Made by a program: the position numbers and the translations under genes | Assembly: GCA_963849305.1 (NCBI GenBank) | Contig: CAWKGV010000002.1 | Span: forward strand, 310,001 to 374,000 | DNA length: 64,000 nt | DNA from: CAWKGV01 sp963849305 | GTDB taxonomy: Bacteria > Pseudomonadota > Alphaproteobacteria > Acetobacterales > Acetobacteraceae | Direction of reading: 5' to 3' | Notes under the pieces: model-generated | Databases searched by the model: none | The model's input: only the letters and a program-made list of their open reading frames with translations | Told to the model about the DNA's origin: nothing | In this document: positions 61,474 through 64,000 of the stretch, piece by piece | Numbering within the stretch: the first letter of the stretch is position 1 | Layout: each line of letters begins with the position of its first letter

Positions 61474-62508
61474 TCACATGCAGCCAATTGGTGCTTCCTT
61501 GAATGCCTTCGCAGCGCCCGCGGGCGTGGCGGCTTCTTTCCAGCGCGCGATCCATTCGTCCACGTTCTGTGCCGTGACCACCGGCATCGCCTGCGGCACG
61601 AGCTCGGGGTAGTGGCAGTTCTTGTTAGTCAGCAGGTTGTAAACGATACTGACCGATTGGTAGCCCCAGCCCCAGTAATCCTGCCCGACCAGCGCCTGCA
61701 CATAGCCATCCTTCACAAACGGCAGCTCAGGGGCCAGGATGTCGGTGGTGATGATCTTCACCTTGCCCTTGTTCTTGATCACCTGAGGGAGTGCGCTCAT
61801 CTTCCCGAAGAACGGCACGCCGGCGACCATCAGGATCGCGCCTGCATCGGGATGGGAAATCAGCAGATTGTTCGTCAACTGCTGCGCCTGCACCAGGTCG
61901 TCGTTGTGGAAGAACGGGCCCAGCGTCGAGATGCCCGGGTATTTCTTGAGATAGTCCGTGGCACCCTTCAACCGCGCGTTCAGGTTCGTGGCGCCCGGGC
62001 CGCCGCTGACCAGAATGACCGAGCCGCTCTTGCCCATGAACTTGACGGTCTGCTCGGCCAGGCTCTGCCCCATCTTGTAGCTATCAACGCCATAGAACAG
62101 GCGTCGCTTGCTGGCCGGCACGTCGGAATCCCAGGTGATCACGGTAACGCCCTGCGCCACGGCCCGGTTGATCGGCCCGACCAGCGGCTCTGGCGCGTTG
62201 GCGTCCACCGCCATCCCATCGACATGCCGAGAGATCAGACCAGCGAGTATTTCCGCCTCCTGGTTCGCGTCCGACGTGGTGGAAGCGGTCCAGATCACGT
62301 CGACATCACCGAGTTCCTTGGCGCGCTGCTCGGCGCCGTAATGCGCATAATAGAACACGGTATTGTCGAGCGATTTCGGGATCACGGCAATGGAGTATCT
62401 CTTTGCTGCACGGGCGACGAGCGGGCAGGCAAGGCCCGACAGCCCGGCGGTGGCGAGTCCGGCGCCTCCTCCCAGCAGGATCCCGCGACGGCTCAACGAC
62501 GTGTTCAT
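61474..62508 (-). CDS. Sugar ABC transporter substrate-binding protein (CUT2 type)
   Basis: A 344-residue periplasmic protein. The N-terminus MNTSLSRRGILLGGGAGLAT has a twin-arginine pattern followed by a hydrophobic core, so Tat export is possible. The mature part is a ribose/xylose-type binding fold: IPKSLDNTVFYYAHYGAEQR, NQEAEILAGLISRHVDGMAV and VLVSGGPGATNL. The bound sugar is not known. It lies 38 bases after the permease gene. Confidence 0.9.
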   Translation of the reverse strand: MNTSLSRRGILLGGGAGLATAGLSGLACPLVARAAKRYSIAVIPKSLDNTVFYYAHYGAEQRAKELGDVDVIWTASTTSDANQEAEILAGLISRHVDGMAVDANAPEPLVGPINRAVAQGVTVITWDSDVPASKRRLFYGVDSYKMGQSLAEQTVKFMGKSGSVILVSGGPGATNLNARLKGATDYLKKYPGISTLGPFFHNDDLVQAQQLTNNLLISHPDAGAILMVAGVPFFGKMSALPQVIKNKGKVKIITTDILAPELPFVKDGYVQALVGQDYWGWGYQSVSIVYNLLTNKNCHYPELVPQAMPVVTAQNVDEWIARWKEAATPAGAAKAFKEAPIGCM

Positions 62509-62546
62509 GATGACGCTCCTTCCCGACTGGAGGGTTGTGCCATGCC

Positions 62547-63584
62547 TCAGCGGCCCCGTCTCGCTTGAAGGCGCTCGCGAGCTATGTCCAGCGTGGCGGC
62601 GGCAACGATCACCATCCCGGTGATGAACTGCTGCCAATATCCGGCCAGCCCCACCAGCACGATTCCGTTGTTGATGACCCCGAGCAACGCGGCGCCGATC
62701 AGCACGCCCGGGATGGTGCCCCGGCCGCCATAGAGGCTGGTGCCGCCGATGATGACGGCGGCGATCACGTTCAGCTCGTAGCCGGTACCAGCATCAGGCA
62801 GGGCGGTGCCGGACTTGGCGGTCAGCAGCACGCCACCGATGGCGGCAAGTACCCCGGAGATAAGGTACATGATTAGCTTCAGCCGGTTCACGTTCAAGCC
62901 GAGCAGCCGCGCCGCCGCCTCGTTGCCGCCCACAGCGTAAACATGCCGGCCGAACGGCGTCTGATTCAGCACCACCAGCAGCACAATGCCGATCGCCACC
63001 AGCACCAGCACCGGCACCGGGATGCCGGCCACCGCCCCCGTGCCGAGCGTGGCGAAGGCCTGGCCGGCCGGCGTATCGGGTGGCGTAATCGCCGCGCCCT
63101 GCACGATGCCGTACGTCACGCCGCGCACCACGCTCAGCGTGCCGAGCGTCGTAATGAATGGATTGAGCCCTATCCGCGTGATGGCAAGACCATTAACCAA
63201 TCCGATCGCCGCGCCGGCCGCCACGCCGGCCAGCAGCGCCAGCCACAGCGCGCCGCCGCCGCTCAGCACCAGGGCTGCGACCATGCCGGCGAATCCCATT
63301 GTCGAGCCGACCGCGAGATCGAGCCCGCCGCCGATCATGACCACCGCCTCGCCGAAGCCGGCGATGCAGATCCACGAGAAATAGACCGCGACCGTGCCGA
63401 GGATATTGCCCTCGGTCAGGAAATAGGGCGATTCGAAGCTGATCGCCGTCCCGAGCACCAGCAATGCCAGCAGCACGCCGGCCCAAGGAACTAACAAAAA
63501 CCGGGACAACAAACCAAAGCGTCCAGTGGGTGGTGCCCCCTCCGCGGAAACACCGGACGCAACCGTTGTCGCGTGCTCAGCCAT
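62547..63584 (-). CDS. Sugar ABC transporter permease (CUT2 type)
   Basis: A 345-residue inner-membrane permease with about nine hydrophobic segments. The family motif GGGLDLAVGSTMGFAGMV is present, as is NPFITTLGTLSVVRGVTYGI and GGRGTIPGVLIGAALLGV. ATG 63584 (MAEHATTVAS) is chosen; a longer frame exists 5' but without similarity. It is the first gene of the three-gene importer operon. Confidence 0.92.
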   Translation of the reverse strand: MAEHATTVASGVSAEGAPPTGRFGLLSRFLLVPWAGVLLALLVLGTAISFESPYFLTEGNILGTVAVYFSWICIAGFGEAVVMIGGGLDLAVGSTMGFAGMVAALVLSGGGALWLALLAGVAAGAAIGLVNGLAITRIGLNPFITTLGTLSVVRGVTYGIVQGAAITPPDTPAGQAFATLGTGAVAGIPVPVLVLVAIGIVLLVVLNQTPFGRHVYAVGGNEAAARLLGLNVNRLKLIMYLISGVLAAIGGVLLTAKSGTALPDAGTGYELNVIAAVIIGGTSLYGGRGTIPGVLIGAALLGVINNGIVLVGLAGYWQQFITGMVIVAAATLDIARERLQARRGR

Positions 63585-63888
63585 CGGTATGGCGGCGCTC
63601 GGCGTCGTGGCACATTGTCTCGAACGCCCGTCGTTTTGGCTCCATAACGCGCGTCCCGCCAACATGGAGCCGCATGTCGGATGTACCTCCCGGTCGGGAG
63701 TGTTTCCCGACTACCAGCTCAATGCAAGCGTTAGGCTGTGTCCTGGCATCATCTGCTGGGCAGCTTCTGCCGCGTTGTTAACGCAAGGGTAAGCCCAAGC
63801 TGGCATCCATCGGCACACGGCAGGACGCCGTGCGCCAGGAGCCGGCCCGAATGCGAAACAGGCACAGAGCGGCGAATAGGGATGGCTC
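63585..63888. other. Divergent spacer between sugar permease and fliF
   Basis: These 304 bases hold no supported gene. They should contain the importer promoter (leftward) and the fliF promoter (rightward). A hairpin CACGGC/GCCGTG lies at about 63815-63832. No clear sigma-54 -24/-12 pair for the flagellar gene was found by eye. Confidence 0.4.
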
Positions 63889-64000
63889 ATGCAATCCCTG
63901 ATCGCGGGGCTGAAGACGCTCGGCCCGGTGCGCCTAGCCGCGATGGGTGTGGTCGCGGCGGGGGTGCTTGGCCTGCTCGCGCTACTCGCCCTCGGCGGCA
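63889..64000 (+). CDS. fliF: Flagellar M-ring protein FliF, 5' end only
   Basis: The window ends after 37 codons. They read MQSLIAGLKTLGPVRLAAMG followed by a hydrophobic helix VVAAGVLGLLALLALGG, matching the N-terminus of FliF, the membrane ring of the flagellar basal body. The next residues are needed to prove it. A flagellar cluster probably begins at the window edge. Confidence 0.7.
   Translation, partial: MQSLIAGLKTLGPVRLAAMGVVAAGVLGLLALLALGG

Noticed and set aside
1..64000. CRISPR arrays, rRNA operons, prophage genes or a restriction-modification locus
   Set aside because: No regularly spaced direct repeats, no rRNA-like sequence, no phage structural or integrase genes and no methylase motifs were seen.

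Overview
The window is a high-GC chromosomal segment from an alphaproteobacterium, most likely of the order Rhodospirillales (Acetobacteraceae-like). This placement is an inference. It rests on the 14-gene nuo operon order, an ATP12-type F1 chaperone gene, a PQQ/haem alcohol dehydrogenase, frequent GTG/TTG starts and the type of intergenic GC palindromes. No rRNA, CRISPR array, prophage or plasmid backbone was seen.

Layout. 1-3721: a minus-strand envelope/stress group (aquaporin cut by the window edge, YidB-like, GlsB/YeaQ-like, a membrane protein, one intact and one frameshifted DUF2382 gene). 3880-5900: a LysR regulator divergent from an OsmC gene, then a decayed ABM monooxygenase gene. 5897-20615: a complete minus-strand nuoA-N operon for respiratory complex I, with tRNA-Asp, tRNA-Val and an HU gene collinear just upstream. 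21646-24759: a DenD-like dehydrogenase and a divergent ClC transporter. 24910-28591: a minus-strand set of lipoprotein HtrA protease, OmpR-type regulator, sensor kinase and small exported protein. 28676-34683: broken hrpB, broken Uma2-like gene, DsbD-type reductase and a DUF2189 membrane protein. 34868-37087: an accessory patch in which an intact IS5-family element has split a TumE-type toxin gene in front of its antitoxin-like partner, followed by a cyanase remnant.

37088-43237: enoyl-CoA hydratase, two flavin-dependent (LLM) oxidoreductases, GNAT, serine hydrolase and an outer-membrane barrel. 43298-44961: a heavily mutated IS1380 element abutting acylphosphatase. 44958-49508: acylphosphatase, ATP12, AsmA and RluA-type pseudouridine synthase. 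49823-54737: a membrane-protein gene split by one TGA, a rarA tail, a CBS-domain gene with a shifted 5' end, a PQQ/haem dehydrogenase and an IS1182-type remnant. 54816-60581: a carbohydrate- or small-molecule-oxidation set (GMC oxidoreductase, DoxX, cupin, SMP-30 lactonase, VOC protein, periplasmic binding protein). 60633-63584: a CUT2-type sugar ABC transporter. 63889-64000: the first codons of fliF.

The main pattern is that broken genes are common (DUF2382, ABM, hrpB, Uma2, cynS, DoxX, CBS, IS1380, IS1182, a membrane protein) while the 14.7-kb nuo operon has no disruption. This argues for real decay of dispensable genes rather than random sequence error, although raw reads are needed to prove it. 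The clearest single event is the IS5 insertion at 35132-36306: it has 11-bp terminal repeats and a 4-bp CTAC duplication, and removing it restores one continuous toxin frame overlapping the antitoxin start.
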